Made by a program: the position numbers and the translations under genes
The notes under the pieces: model-generated
What the model was told of the DNA's origin: nothing
Database searches by the model: none
Seen by the model: only the letters and a program-made list of their open reading frames with translations
Assembly (NCBI RefSeq): GCF_014295415.1
Contig: NZ_CP052909.1
Coordinates: 186,001-250,000, forward strand
Direction of reading: 5' to 3'
DNA length: 64,000 nt
DNA from: Constantimarinum furrinae
GTDB taxonomy: Bacteria > Bacteroidota > Bacteroidia > Flavobacteriales > Flavobacteriaceae
Part shown: positions 37,331 through 45,714 of the stretch, one piece after another
How positions within the stretch are numbered: position 1 is the first letter of the stretch
Layout: every line of letters starts with the position of its first letter

Positions 37331-38152
37331 TTATAGATTGTGCTGTACAACAGAAGAAGTGTTTCCGGCTCCTAACTGAATTACAGTACTCATGTGTCCA
37401 AGACCGTGCTGATGCGTGTAGCTAAAGTTTAAAAGACCAACTTGAAGAACATCAGAATCGTTGTCTCTTCCATATTGCTCAGTCCAAGAACCGTTTCCGG
37501 CTCCAATTTGCCATGTGTCAGAATCGTTTCTTCTTCCATGTTGATCAGTAACACTCCAGTTACCTAGACCTAACTGAACAGAAGTAGAAGTATTTCTTCT
37601 TCCCATTTCATGAACATACGCATAGTTGAAAGCTCCAACTTGAACCGCATAAGCATCGTTACGACGTCCTTCCTGGTCGATATCAGAAACGTTTCCAAGA
37701 CCGATCTGAATAGCGTCTGCATCGTTACGACGACCAATTTGGTCAATGTCAGATTCGTTACTCCATCCTAATTGGAACGTATTCGCATCGTTACGTCTTC
37801 CCTGCTGATACACGTCAGAGTCGTTATCAAGACCCAATTGTACAACATTAGACTCGTTACGACGTCCTCTCTGATCTACTTCAGAATAGTTGTCGGCACC
37901 AATCTGAAGTACATCAGATTCGTTAAGACGTCCTCTCTGATCAACATCAGACTGGTTCTCAACTCCAAGTTGATCTACGTCAGAATCATTCGCAATTCCT
38001 AATTGGAACACATCAGAATCATTCAGTAAACCTGTTTGATCAACATCAGAATTGTTAAGAAGTCCTACTTGAAGAACATCACTGTCATTAAACTGAGCAA
38101 ACCCTACGGTTGCTACCATTAGTGCTAATGCACTTAGAATCACTTTTTTCAT
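37331..38152 (-). CDS. csgA: major curlin-like amyloid subunit with 23 gapless 11-residue repeats
   Basis: 273 residues. A Sec signal peptide (MKKVILSALALMVATVGFAQ) is followed at once by 23 consecutive 11-residue units of the form N-x-S/A-x-x-x-Q-x-G-x-x (for example NDSDVLQVGLL, NESDVDQ-type variants, NDADAIQIGLG), ending in VVQHNL. No residues separate units. Alternate units differ: one set carries QLG/QIG with hydrophobic ends, the other QRGRR or QEGRR with Arg pairs. Two units would make one strand-loop-strand coil of the curlin cross-beta fold. Most likely the major fibre subunit; gene symbol by analogy. Confidence 0.88.
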   Translation of the reverse strand: MKKVILSALALMVATVGFAQFNDSDVLQVGLLNNSDVDQTGLLNDSDVFQLGIANDSDVDQLGVENQSDVDQRGRLNESDVLQIGADNYSEVDQRGRRNESNVVQLGLDNDSDVYQQGRRNDANTFQLGWSNESDIDQIGRRNDADAIQIGLGNVSDIDQEGRRNDAYAVQVGAFNYAYVHEMGRRNTSTSVQLGLGNWSVTDQHGRRNDSDTWQIGAGNGSWTEQYGRDNDSDVLQVGLLNFSYTHQHGLGHMSTVIQLGAGNTSSVVQHNL

Positions 38153-38661
38153 AATTTAAAAGATTTAAAGATTAATATTGGTTAATAAAAATTTTTGTCT
38201 CATTTTGCTAGGTGTAAAACTAGGTTACACTGTTTACCAAATCATAACTTAAACGATTTGAAACTATTAAGTATGTCTTATACTTTTCGCATACCATTAA
38301 AATACATTTCGCTACGCTTTAATGTATTCGTTCTTTCAAAGATCAATGTGAAAAATCCTCACATTCGGTTTACACCATATTATAATTCAGCCTGTGGCCT
38401 TTGGTTAAGTTATGGGTAAATAATTGAGGAGTAATAGAGTTGAGTTTACGATTCGTTATAAACTAAATTCTGTATCAAATATCTAAAAAATAATCATACA
38501 AAGTAATACGTGCTAACACGTATTTTACTGATAATCAGTATTGTGTAAGAATTTTCCTATTAACGAAATTAGTAGGAATCGACCTACGTATAAAAAAGCC
38601 GCCTAAGGGTTAGGCGGCTTATAAAAATAGCAGAAATCTAATATGTTAAAGTTTTGTTAAA
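38153..38661. promoter_or_regulatory. 509-bp upstream region of the curli-type operon with several inverted repeats
   Basis: No convincing gene. Contains four short palindromes: AAGTAT-N5-ATACTT (38269-38285), AATACATT-N12-AATGTATT (38301-38328), AATACGTG-N4-CACGTATT (38505-38524) and TACTGAT-A-ATCAGTA (38526-38540), plus the glnA terminator (38596-38620). The decamer TCTTATACTT (38276-38285) recurs at 37312-37321 before the second curlin gene. The length and density of repeats suggest complex control of the amyloid operon. No exact TAnnTTTG is seen on the minus strand. Confidence 0.5.
38596..38620 (-). terminator. terminator of glnA
   Basis: Perfect 11-bp arms AAGCCGCCTAA and TTAGGCGGCTT with loop GGG; followed by TTTTTTA on the minus strand. 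41 bp past the glnA stop. Confidence 0.93.
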
Positions 38662-40848
38662 TTACTTTGTAAACAGCAATTCACGGTACTTTGTGAGGGG
38701 CCAGATCTCATCATCGACCAATAATTCGAGCTTATCGCAATGATATCTAATAATATCAAAGTAAGGTTTTACCTTCACACAATAGGCCGAAGCCTTCTTT
38801 TCTGCATCATCAATTTTATTAGCTTTCTTACGTTCATTAATCATATCGGTAATCCCTTTATTAATATTTTCGATATGCTTCGAAATTTGCTCAATCAACT
38901 GCATCTGCTCTCCGGCGATTTTCTTAAAATTCGTACCATAAATATCTTTAATTCCTCGCACGTTTTCAATTAATATATTTTGGTATCTGATAGCTGTAGG
39001 TATAACATGGTTTCTGGCAATGTCTCCTAAAATTCTTCCTTCTATCTGGATACGCAGTGCATATTCATCTGTTTCGATCTCATAACGAGCTTCCATTTCT
39101 GTCTTACTCATTATTCCCAATTCTTCAAACAAGGCAATCGATTTTTTGGATACTTTCGCTTTTAATGCTTCAGGGGTGGTCTTGTGATTACTCAAACCAC
39201 GCTTCTTCGCTTCTTTCTCCCAGGCTTCACCGTATCCGTCACCTTCAAAACGAATTCGTTTTGAATCCTGAATATATTCACGAAGTACATTAAATATAGC
39301 ATCATCCTTCTTCATCTTCTTGTCTTTAATAAGACCATCTACCTGCTTTTTAAAATCCATCAACTGCTTTGCTACTATGGCATTCAGTACTGTCATTGGA
39401 TTCGCGCAATTGGCGGTGGATCCTACGGCACGCAATTCGAACTTATTTCCAGTAAAGGCAAACGGCGAAGTTCTGTTCCTGTCGGTATTGTCCAATAAGA
39501 TCTCAGGTATCTTTCCTACCACGTTTAATTTAAGGTCGGTTTTTTCTTGTGGCGATAGTTTTCCATTGGTTACTTTTTCCAACTCATCTAAAACTTCAGT
39601 GAGCTGAGACCCAATGAAAACTGAAATGATGGCCGGGGGTGCTTCATTTGCTCCCAGACGATGATCGTTACTGGCGCTTGCGATCGACGCTCTAATTAAC
39701 TCCTCATGTTCATTAACTGCCTTAATGGTGTTGATGAAAAAGGTTAAGAACTGAAGGTTCTTCATTGGAGTACTTCCTGGTCCTAAAAGGTTCACTCCGG
39801 TATTTGTAGCCAGAGACCAGTTGTTGTGCTTCCCGCTACCGTTTACTCCTGCAAATGGTTTTTCGTGAAACAATACCTTAAAATTGTGCCGATCTGCGAT
39901 CTTGTCCATTACATCCATTAATAAGGAGTTGTGATCGACCGCAAGATTTGTTTCTTCAAAAATTGGCGCTAATTCAAATTGATTTGGAGCTACCTCGTTG
40001 TGTCGCGTCTTTACAGGTATTCCCAAATACATACATTCGGTTTCAAGATCCCGCATATAATTTAAAACGCGAGCAGGAATAGATCCAAAATAATGATCGT
40101 CCAACTGTTGTCCCTTAGCTGAAGCATGTCCCAGTAAGGTTCTCCCTGCCAAAGAAATATCCGGGCGGGATGCAGCAAGCGCCTTATCAATTAAAAAATA
40201 CTCCTGCTCCCACCCTAAGGTTGCGTTTACTTTGGTTACGTTTTTATCGAAATACTTCGCTACGGCTGTTGCAGCCGTGTCAATCACCTGAAGTGCCCTT
40301 AGTAATGGAGTCTTATAATCCAAGGCCTCTCCGGTGTAGGCTACAAAAACAGTAGGTATACAAAGGGTTGTTCCGTAAATAAATGCAGGTGAAGTGGGAT
40401 CCCAGGCTGTATATCCCCTGGCCTCAAAGGTATTTCTTATTCCTCCGTTAGGGAAACTCGAGGCATCGGGCTCTTGTTGCACCAATTGTCCACCTCCAAA
40501 TTTTTCGATAGTTTGTCCGTTACTTAAGGTTTCAAAAAAGGCATCGTGTTTTTCTGCAGTGGCTCCAGTAAGTGGTTGAAACCAGTGGGTGTAATGTGTG
40601 GCACCTTTAGAAATAGCCCACTCTTTCATTCCAGTTGAAATATGATCTGCAATGGGTCGTGCGATCTTAGTTCCGTTCTCTACCGCATCCATAATACTAG
40701 TGTAGGAGTCTTTGGTAAGATACTGTCGCATCGCATTTTCATTAAATACATTATTTCCGAAAATGGATGAGCGACGTTCGGGCTCGGTTACTTTAATTGG
40801 TTCACGATTAAATGTTTCTTTAACAGCGTGGAATCTTAATGTGGACAT
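38662..40848 (-). CDS. glnA: glutamine synthetase type III
   Basis: 728 residues, the length of the GSIII (GlnN) family rather than the 470-residue GSI. It makes glutamine from glutamate, ammonia and ATP. Seen: GWEQEYFLIDK (metal-binding Glu residues), KTRHNEVAPNQFELAPIFEE, VNGSGKHNNWSLAT, NDHRLGANEAPPAIISVFIG and the C-terminal coiled region. The 215-bp upstream gap (40849-41063) has no gene. Monocistronic, central to nitrogen assimilation. Confidence 0.97.
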   Translation of the reverse strand: MSTLRFHAVKETFNREPIKVTEPERRSSIFGNNVFNENAMRQYLTKDSYTSIMDAVENGTKIARPIADHISTGMKEWAISKGATHYTHWFQPLTGATAEKHDAFFETLSNGQTIEKFGGGQLVQQEPDASSFPNGGIRNTFEARGYTAWDPTSPAFIYGTTLCIPTVFVAYTGEALDYKTPLLRALQVIDTAATAVAKYFDKNVTKVNATLGWEQEYFLIDKALAASRPDISLAGRTLLGHASAKGQQLDDHYFGSIPARVLNYMRDLETECMYLGIPVKTRHNEVAPNQFELAPIFEETNLAVDHNSLLMDVMDKIADRHNFKVLFHEKPFAGVNGSGKHNNWSLATNTGVNLLGPGSTPMKNLQFLTFFINTIKAVNEHEELIRASIASASNDHRLGANEAPPAIISVFIGSQLTEVLDELEKVTNGKLSPQEKTDLKLNVVGKIPEILLDNTDRNRTSPFAFTGNKFELRAVGSTANCANPMTVLNAIVAKQLMDFKKQVDGLIKDKKMKKDDAIFNVLREYIQDSKRIRFEGDGYGEAWEKEAKKRGLSNHKTTPEALKAKVSKKSIALFEELGIMSKTEMEARYEIETDEYALRIQIEGRILGDIARNHVIPTAIRYQNILIENVRGIKDIYGTNFKKIAGEQMQLIEQISKHIENINKGITDMINERKKANKIDDAEKKASAYCVKVKPYFDIIRYHCDKLELLVDDEIWPLTKYRELLFTK

Positions 40849-41063
40849 ACCAGGTACTTTTTAAGTGAATTTCAAGTTTAAACACCGCAAAAATATACTT
40901 TTTAGAGATACACCCCCTATTTTTTTATTCAAAGTTGTAAATATTTTATATTATTTATCAACACACCCCCTGTGTTTTTACAAAAATTGCCTAATAAAGT
41001 GTCTTTTTTATTAAATAGACCCTAATTTTTTGGAGGGTACTGGTGGAATTATTGGTATGATGG

Positions 41064-42047
41064 CTAATCGATAAACGCCAGACCTACAAAAGCACAATAA
41101 GCAATTACGATCACTATGCCTTTATACCTTCCTATAGTAAATTTCTTCGGAAGAAATGCAAACGGAATTAATATTGCCGAAAACCCGATCATCCACCAAA
41201 TATCATTGGTTAGTATTTTCAAGCTATCTGCTGAAATTATACCGGAAGTTTCATCAATTAGGGAAATTGGATTAATAATGGCAGTAATCCCTAATACTGA
41301 AGCAATGTTAAAAATATTTGATCCGATTAGATTTCCTAATGAAATGGCTTTTTCCTTTTTAAGTGCTGCGATCACAGAAGCCGCCAATTCCGGTACACTG
41401 GTCCCTACGGCGATCATCGTAACTGCAATTACCCGTTCACTTATACCCATTGCAGTGGCCAGATCGACAGCTCCGGTAACCAGAAGTTCACTTCCTCCGT
41501 ATAAGGCAGCACCTCCCAACAACAACCAAATCCCTATTTTAAAATTTGAGGCTAAAGATAGCCCATCGTCAATGCCATCGTCTGTTGGTTGAGATTCGCG
41601 CTGATTACGGGCTCGTCTAATGAGTAGAAAAAGATAGACCATTAACAAGACCACGAATACCATGCCTTCCATACGGCTTAATTCATTTTCACTTTTCAGA
41701 AGAAAATAAAGAAGTACCGACAGGAGCATCATCACCGGCCAATTGAATTTATAAAAATCCTTGTCTATTGCCAAAGGAGCAATTACAGCTGTTATTCCCA
41801 AGACCAATCCTATATTCGCAATATTAGATCCTATAACATTTCCTAAAGAGATATCACTAAACCCATTTACCGCTGCCTGTACGCTTACTAATAATTCCGG
41901 AGCGGAAGTAGCAAAAGAAACCACTGTTAATCCGATCACCATTTTGGACAATCGAAGTTTAAACGAAAGTGCCACAGATGATCTTACCAGAAATTCTCCT
42001 CCAATTACCAACAACAAAAGCCCTAAAAAGATAAAGAGTATGCTCAT
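41064..42047 (-). CDS. calcium/sodium antiporter (CaCA family, YrbG-like)
   Basis: 327 residues, about 10 membrane helices in two inverted halves. The two alpha repeats that line the ion site are visible: VVSFATSAPELLVSVQAA with GNVIGSNIANIGLVLG in the first half, and AVGTSVPELAASVIAA with GNLIGSNIFNIASVLG in the second. Inner-membrane exchanger for Ca2+/Na+ (or K+). Monocistronic, divergent from the BlaI unit. Confidence 0.94.
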   Translation of the reverse strand: MSILFIFLGLLLLVIGGEFLVRSSVALSFKLRLSKMVIGLTVVSFATSAPELLVSVQAAVNGFSDISLGNVIGSNIANIGLVLGITAVIAPLAIDKDFYKFNWPVMMLLSVLLYFLLKSENELSRMEGMVFVVLLMVYLFLLIRRARNQRESQPTDDGIDDGLSLASNFKIGIWLLLGGAALYGGSELLVTGAVDLATAMGISERVIAVTMIAVGTSVPELAASVIAALKKEKAISLGNLIGSNIFNIASVLGITAIINPISLIDETSGIISADSLKILTNDIWWMIGFSAILIPFAFLPKKFTIGRYKGIVIVIAYCAFVGLAFID

Positions 42048-42164
42048 ACAAAATTATTATGCGGCGAAGATACTATACCTCTCCTAGTGAATCAACCCCT
42101 TTGTTATTTTAGTTGTCGCTTTTATTATTCTACTCCTATATAATATATCACAATAACGTCCGTT

Positions 42165-42199
42165 ATAGTTAAATAACTATTTTTATAGTTGCATAACTA
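42165..42199. promoter_or_regulatory. tandem BlaI-type operators
   Basis: ATAGTTA-AA-TAACTAT (42165-42180) and TAGTT-GCAT-AACTA (42186-42199) are two closely spaced palindromes built from the same TAGTT/AACTA half site; a further half site TAGTT is at 42206-42210. The second overlaps a TTG (42189-42191) in the -33 position of the promoter, so BlaI binding would block transcription of its own operon. Confidence 0.75.
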
Positions 42200-42219
42200 A
42201 AATAATAGTTTTACATTTG
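42189..42219 (+). promoter_or_regulatory. promoter of the blaI-M56 operon
   Basis: A TTG at 42189-42191 and an exact -7 TACATTTG at 42212-42219, separated by 20 bp, close to the Bacteroidota sigma-A arrangement. ATG of the regulator is at 42237, giving a very short leader. Confidence 0.75.
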
Positions 42220-42236
42220 AATTATAAGCATACAGC

Positions 42237-42593
42237 ATGGAACAGTTAACAAATAAAGAAGAAGAGGTAATGCAATCCCTTTGGAAGCTTGAAAAGGCTT
42301 TCGTAAAAGAAGTAGTTGCAGATCTTGGGAATTCCAATCATTACAATACCGTATCGACGATAATAAGAAATATGGAAGATAAGGGTTATGTTTCTCATGT
42401 GGCCTTTGGAAACACCCACCAGTACTTTCCCGTGATCAGCAAGGAAGAATATACTGAGAAATATATGAATCGAGCCACCAAGCGTTATTTCGATAACAGC
42501 TATAAAAGCATGGTGTCCTTCTTTGCCAGAGAAGAAAAAATTAGTGCAGAGGAACTCCGAGAAATTTTAGAGATCATAGAAAACAAACAATAA
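42237..42593 (+). CDS. BlaI/MecI/CopY-family repressor
   Basis: 118 residues: a winged helix-turn-helix (5-70; LTNKEEEVMQSLWKLEKAFVKEVV, YNTVSTIIRNMEDKGYVSH) and a C-terminal dimerisation helix pair (80-115). This is the BlaI pattern; family repressors are inactivated by cleavage or conformational change triggered by a partner M56 membrane peptidase, encoded 1 bp downstream. Palindromic operators precede the gene, pointing to autorepression. Confidence 0.95.
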   Translation: MEQLTNKEEEVMQSLWKLEKAFVKEVVADLGNSNHYNTVSTIIRNMEDKGYVSHVAFGNTHQYFPVISKEEYTEKYMNRATKRYFDNSYKSMVSFFAREEKISAEELREILEIIENKQ

Positions 42594-42594
42594 T

Positions 42595-44505
42595 ATGGAG
42601 CTTTTAGACTATATATTAAAGTCGGCTGGAATCTTAACCATCTTCTATTTGTTTTACGCCGTCATGCTTCGGAAGAATACGCATTTTACCGCAAAACGAC
42701 ATTATTTGTTTGGAGGTATTACTGCTGCCTTACTCCTTCCGCTCTTTGAATACACCAAAATTATTTATATTGAAATACCCTCTACCGTAGTATCGGCGAC
42801 TTCTGTGCTTTCTCCAGTAGATCAAGCTGTAATTCCATCTGAATCTCTTTCAGTAGATTGGTGGGAGGTTCTTTTTGTGTGTTACCTCACTGGGATTTTG
42901 GTTATGACCGTGAGATTGATCGTTCAGCTTATTTCATTACTCACTTTACTCACAGGAAATCCTACGGCAAAAAAAGGCAAATTCACCTATGTATACGTTT
43001 CAGAAAGGATCGCTCCTTTCTCTTTTTTCAATTATATAGTATTTAATCCCGACTTGCATCAAGAAAACGATCTTACCATGATCCTTCAACATGAAAAAGT
43101 TCATGCATCCCAGTGGCACACCATAGATATTCTGGCCGCCAATTTGATGCGAATACTTCAATGGGCCAATCCGTTTTCGTGGTTTTATAAAGTAAGTCTT
43201 GAAGAAAATCTCGAATATATAGCCGATAGCGAAACTGCTCAAAAGGTTCCTTCGGTTAAACAATACCAGTTGGCGTTGGTAAAGGCATCATCATCCTTGA
43301 CTACGCCGGCTCTGACAAACAATTTTTATCATTCATTCATCAAAAAACGAATCATTATGTTAAACAAAAGCAATTCAAAAAAGTACGATCTGTGGAAATT
43401 AGCGATCATTTTACCAATTCTGGCGGTATTCTTATGGAGTTTTAATGTTTCTGAAAAAATAGAGTACATCGAAACTGAGGTCACTGAAGATATCAATGTC
43501 GAACCCACATCGATGGATGCATTACCCGAGATCACTTCTGAAGAAACTTCGATTTCAGAAACTAATGAAACCCAAAATAGCGAAGATAGTACCCCGACTA
43601 CGGTAGCGGTGGTTTCAGAAAATCAAACCGAAGACAATGAGCGTATTCAGCAGGAGGTTGTAGCTGAAACGTCATTTAATGAGGTCTACATTCTCATAAC
43701 CAAAAGCACAACTAAAGCCGAATTGGAAATTCACAAAAAAGAGCTTAAAAGGGAGCATAATATTGACTTCAACTATAGCAATTTAGAATATAACAGCAAG
43801 GGAGAGCTCATTTCTATTGCGATTGAATATAATACCAACAAAGGGGGTCATGGGAATTATCATGTTGTGGAAGACGATGGTCCAATAAAGGACTTTTACT
43901 TTTTCGTATCTGAGGACGGACGTTCGGGATTTGTAGCTGAGGGATCTGAAGAGCGTATGATCGAGCGTGAAAAAAAGATTAAGGAGCGAATGGAAAAACG
44001 TGTAGAACGCATAGAAGAAATGAAAAAAGAACGCGTAAAAAAGCGTAACGAAATGGCAGATGTACGAAGAGCAAAAGTCGCTGAGCTGGTAGAAACGGAA
44101 AAGAAGCTGGTAAAAGCACAAAATAGGGTTGTAGCACGTGCCAGTGATCTTGAAGACCGCTATGCCGCTTTGGTGTATTCAGATGGTAACGAGGTTAGCG
44201 AAGATGTTGACGATGAAATGGTTTATGTGATCTCCAAAAACACACCGTCAAGTTCGTATGTATCTTCCTCCGGAAGAAACAGTGTGGTCATTAAAAAGAA
44301 TACAACCGATGCACAATTGGCTTCGATGAAAGAAAAACTGGAGGGAAAAGGAATTACGTTTACGTATCGCAATGTGAAACGAAATTCGAGGGGTGAGATT
44401 ACCGGAATTAAATTGCGAATGAAGGACGGAAACGGCTCTGAAACCTCATCAAATGTTAAATCGGATGACGAACCTATTTCTCCAATACGTCTAACTTTGG
44501 ATTAA
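42595..44505 (+). CDS. BlaR1-like M56 metallopeptidase with duplicated C-terminal domain
   Basis: 636 residues. Four membrane helices in the N-terminal part (to about residue 275) enclose the zinc motif HExxH, seen as LQHEKVHASQWH, with NLEYIADSETAQ as third-ligand region. The extracytoplasmic part has an acidic Thr/Ser linker (about 290-355), then two related about 50-residue units (TKSTTKAELEIHKKELKREH ... and KNTTDAQLASMKEKLEGKG ...) separated by a highly charged coiled coil (about 455-515). No penicillin-binding sensor domain, so the inducer is probably not a beta-lactam. Should control the adjacent repressor. Confidence 0.9.
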   Translation: MELLDYILKSAGILTIFYLFYAVMLRKNTHFTAKRHYLFGGITAALLLPLFEYTKIIYIEIPSTVVSATSVLSPVDQAVIPSESLSVDWWEVLFVCYLTGILVMTVRLIVQLISLLTLLTGNPTAKKGKFTYVYVSERIAPFSFFNYIVFNPDLHQENDLTMILQHEKVHASQWHTIDILAANLMRILQWANPFSWFYKVSLEENLEYIADSETAQKVPSVKQYQLALVKASSSLTTPALTNNFYHSFIKKRIIMLNKSNSKKYDLWKLAIILPILAVFLWSFNVSEKIEYIETEVTEDINVEPTSMDALPEITSEETSISETNETQNSEDSTPTTVAVVSENQTEDNERIQQEVVAETSFNEVYILITKSTTKAELEIHKKELKREHNIDFNYSNLEYNSKGELISIAIEYNTNKGGHGNYHVVEDDGPIKDFYFFVSEDGRSGFVAEGSEERMIEREKKIKERMEKRVERIEEMKKERVKKRNEMADVRRAKVAELVETEKKLVKAQNRVVARASDLEDRYAALVYSDGNEVSEDVDDEMVYVISKNTPSSSYVSSSGRNSVVIKKNTTDAQLASMKEKLEGKGITFTYRNVKRNSRGEITGIKLRMKDGNGSETSSNVKSDDEPISPIRLTLD

Positions 44506-44526
44506 AAAATAAAAGTGTTAATGTAG

Positions 44527-44544
44527 GGCCCCGTTTTCGGGGCC
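44527..44544 (+). terminator. terminator of the blaI-M56 operon
   Basis: GGCCCCG and CGGGGCC arms with a TTTT loop followed by TTTTTATTTG; 21 bp after the M56 stop. Confidence 0.92.
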
Positions 44545-44566
44545 TTTTTATTTGTATTTTTATATT

Positions 44567-44719
44567 ATGAAAAAGTGGATCTTTAAAAAACTGGCTAAAC
44601 TGAATAAGGCTGTACTTCCAAGTTTTACCAAGAAGGGTGTCGATCTTACAAAAGCATCGAAACTTCAGCTTATGATCTTCAGCTATAAGTTATGGGTAAC
44701 AAAAAATGCGCTCGATTAA
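44567..44719 (+). CDS. 50-residue basic small protein
   Basis: ATG at 44567, TAA at 44717-44719. Sequence begins MKKWIFKKLAKLNKAVLPSF, continues TKKGVDLTKASKLQLMIFSY and ends KLWVTKNALD. It matches a short conserved Flavobacteriaceae protein that is often labelled SsrA-binding protein in databases, a label that looks wrong because the SmpB fold is far larger. Basic, amphipathic, perhaps membrane-associated. Its stop overlaps the converging apt stop by 4 bp. Confidence 0.75.
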   Translation: MKKWIFKKLAKLNKAVLPSFTKKGVDLTKASKLQLMIFSYKLWVTKNALD

Positions 44720-45231
44720 TAGGTGAGCAATGATCGCACTTCGTAGTTATTTAATTTTTGTGCACCTTTTAAAAATTCAATTTCAATTAAAAAATTGCAT
44801 TGTACGATTTCGCCACCCAGTTTTTCGATAAGGTTGCAGGCGGCCCTTGCCGTACCGCCCGTTGCAAGTACATCATCATGTAGAAGTACTCTGTCTCCTT
44901 TTGAAATGGCATCTTCATGAATTTCGAGAGTATCCATGCCGTATTCCAGCGTATAGGGTTGTTTAAGTGTATCGAATGGCAGCTTTCCAGGCTTCCTTAT
45001 AGGGATAAATCCAGCGTTTAACTTTTGGGCCATAAGAGTAGCAAAGAAAAATCCGCGCGTTTCTATCCCTACAACTTTGTTGATGGCCATATTTTCACAA
45101 AAGCCGGTTAGTTGTTCCAGACAGTACGATGTTGCTTCTGCGTTCGACAACAAGGGTGTAATATCCTTAAAAACCACTCCCCTTTTCGGAAAATCCTGAA
45201 CATCGCGAATATATTTTTCTATTTCGATCAT
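44716..45231 (-). CDS. apt: adenine phosphoribosyltransferase
   Basis: 171 residues. Converts adenine and PRPP to AMP (purine salvage). Seen: the N-terminal IRDVQDFPKRGVVFKDITPLL, GIETRGFFFATLMA, the flexible-loop segment and the PRPP-binding motif VLLHDDVLATGGTARAA. Full length. Convergent overlap of 4 bp with the small protein gene. Confidence 0.96.
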   Translation of the reverse strand: MIEIEKYIRDVQDFPKRGVVFKDITPLLSNAEATSYCLEQLTGFCENMAINKVVGIETRGFFFATLMAQKLNAGFIPIRKPGKLPFDTLKQPYTLEYGMDTLEIHEDAISKGDRVLLHDDVLATGGTARAACNLIEKLGGEIVQCNFLIEIEFLKGAQKLNNYEVRSLLTY

Positions 45232-45328
45232 TTTTTAAAAATCAGCTTTGCTATAAAGGTAAAAAGAAATATATTTGCAGCCCTTAATAATCCTGACTAT
45301 TACGTAAGTTTTGATTATTTTTGTATAA

Positions 45329-45402
45329 GGCCTCGTGGCGCAACTGAATAGCGCATCTGATTACGGCTCAGAAGGTTACAGGTTTGAATCCTGTCGAGGT
45401 CA
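45329..45402 (+). tRNA. tRNA-Arg (anticodon ACG)
   Basis: A 74-nt cloverleaf: acceptor GGCCTCG pairs with CGAGGTC (one G-U), D stem GCGC/GCGC, anticodon stem TCTGA/TCAGA with loop TTACGGC (anticodon ACG), T stem ACAGG/CCTGT with loop TTTGAAT, discriminator A. CCA is not encoded. ACG needs A-to-I editing at position 34 to read CGN codons. Confidence 0.95.
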
Positions 45403-45427
45403 CGAATAAATAGTTCAATAAGAAAAA

Positions 45428-45450
45428 AACGCCAAGCTTGCTTGAGCGTT
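45428..45450. terminator. terminator after tRNA-Arg
   Basis: AACGC-CAAGC and GCTTG-A-GCGTT arms with a TT loop and one bulged A, followed by eight T; also preceded by an A run, so potentially bidirectional. Confidence 0.88.
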
Positions 45451-45474
45451 TTTTTTGTTTGGACTATTTTCAAA

Positions 45475-45714
45475 GCGGAGCTTTGTCAGGTTGTGAGCGA
45501 AGCGAACCATCCTGAAGTGAAAGCGGAGCTTTGTCAGGTTGTGAGCGAAGCGAACCATCCTGTAGTGGTAGCGGAGCTTTGTCAGGTTGTGAGCGAAGCG
45601 AACCATCCTGAAGTGAAAGCGGAGCTTTGTCAGGTTGTGAGCGAAGCGAACTATCCTGTAGTGGTAGCGGAGCTTTGTCAGGTTGTGAGCGAAGCGAACA
45701 ATCCTGTAGTGATT
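45475..45714. repeat. 48-bp direct repeat, five copies
   Basis: Units start at 45475, 45523, 45571, 45619 and 45667, each beginning GCGGAGCTTTGTCAGG and containing GTGAGCGAAGCGAAC. Two variants alternate in the last nine bases (GAAGTGAAA and GTAGTGGTA). All six frames stay largely open because 48 is divisible by three, which produces spurious 16-residue-repeat ORFs on both strands. Lies directly behind tRNA-Arg and its terminator. Confidence 0.93.

Noticed and set aside
38195-38419. 74-codon frame on the plus strand upstream of the curli operon
   Set aside because: Composition is not protein-like, no homologous pattern, and it crosses several palindromes of a regulatory region.
44567-44719. 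SmpB (SsrA-binding protein)
   Set aside because: Fifty residues are too few for the SmpB fold and no SmpB motif is seen.
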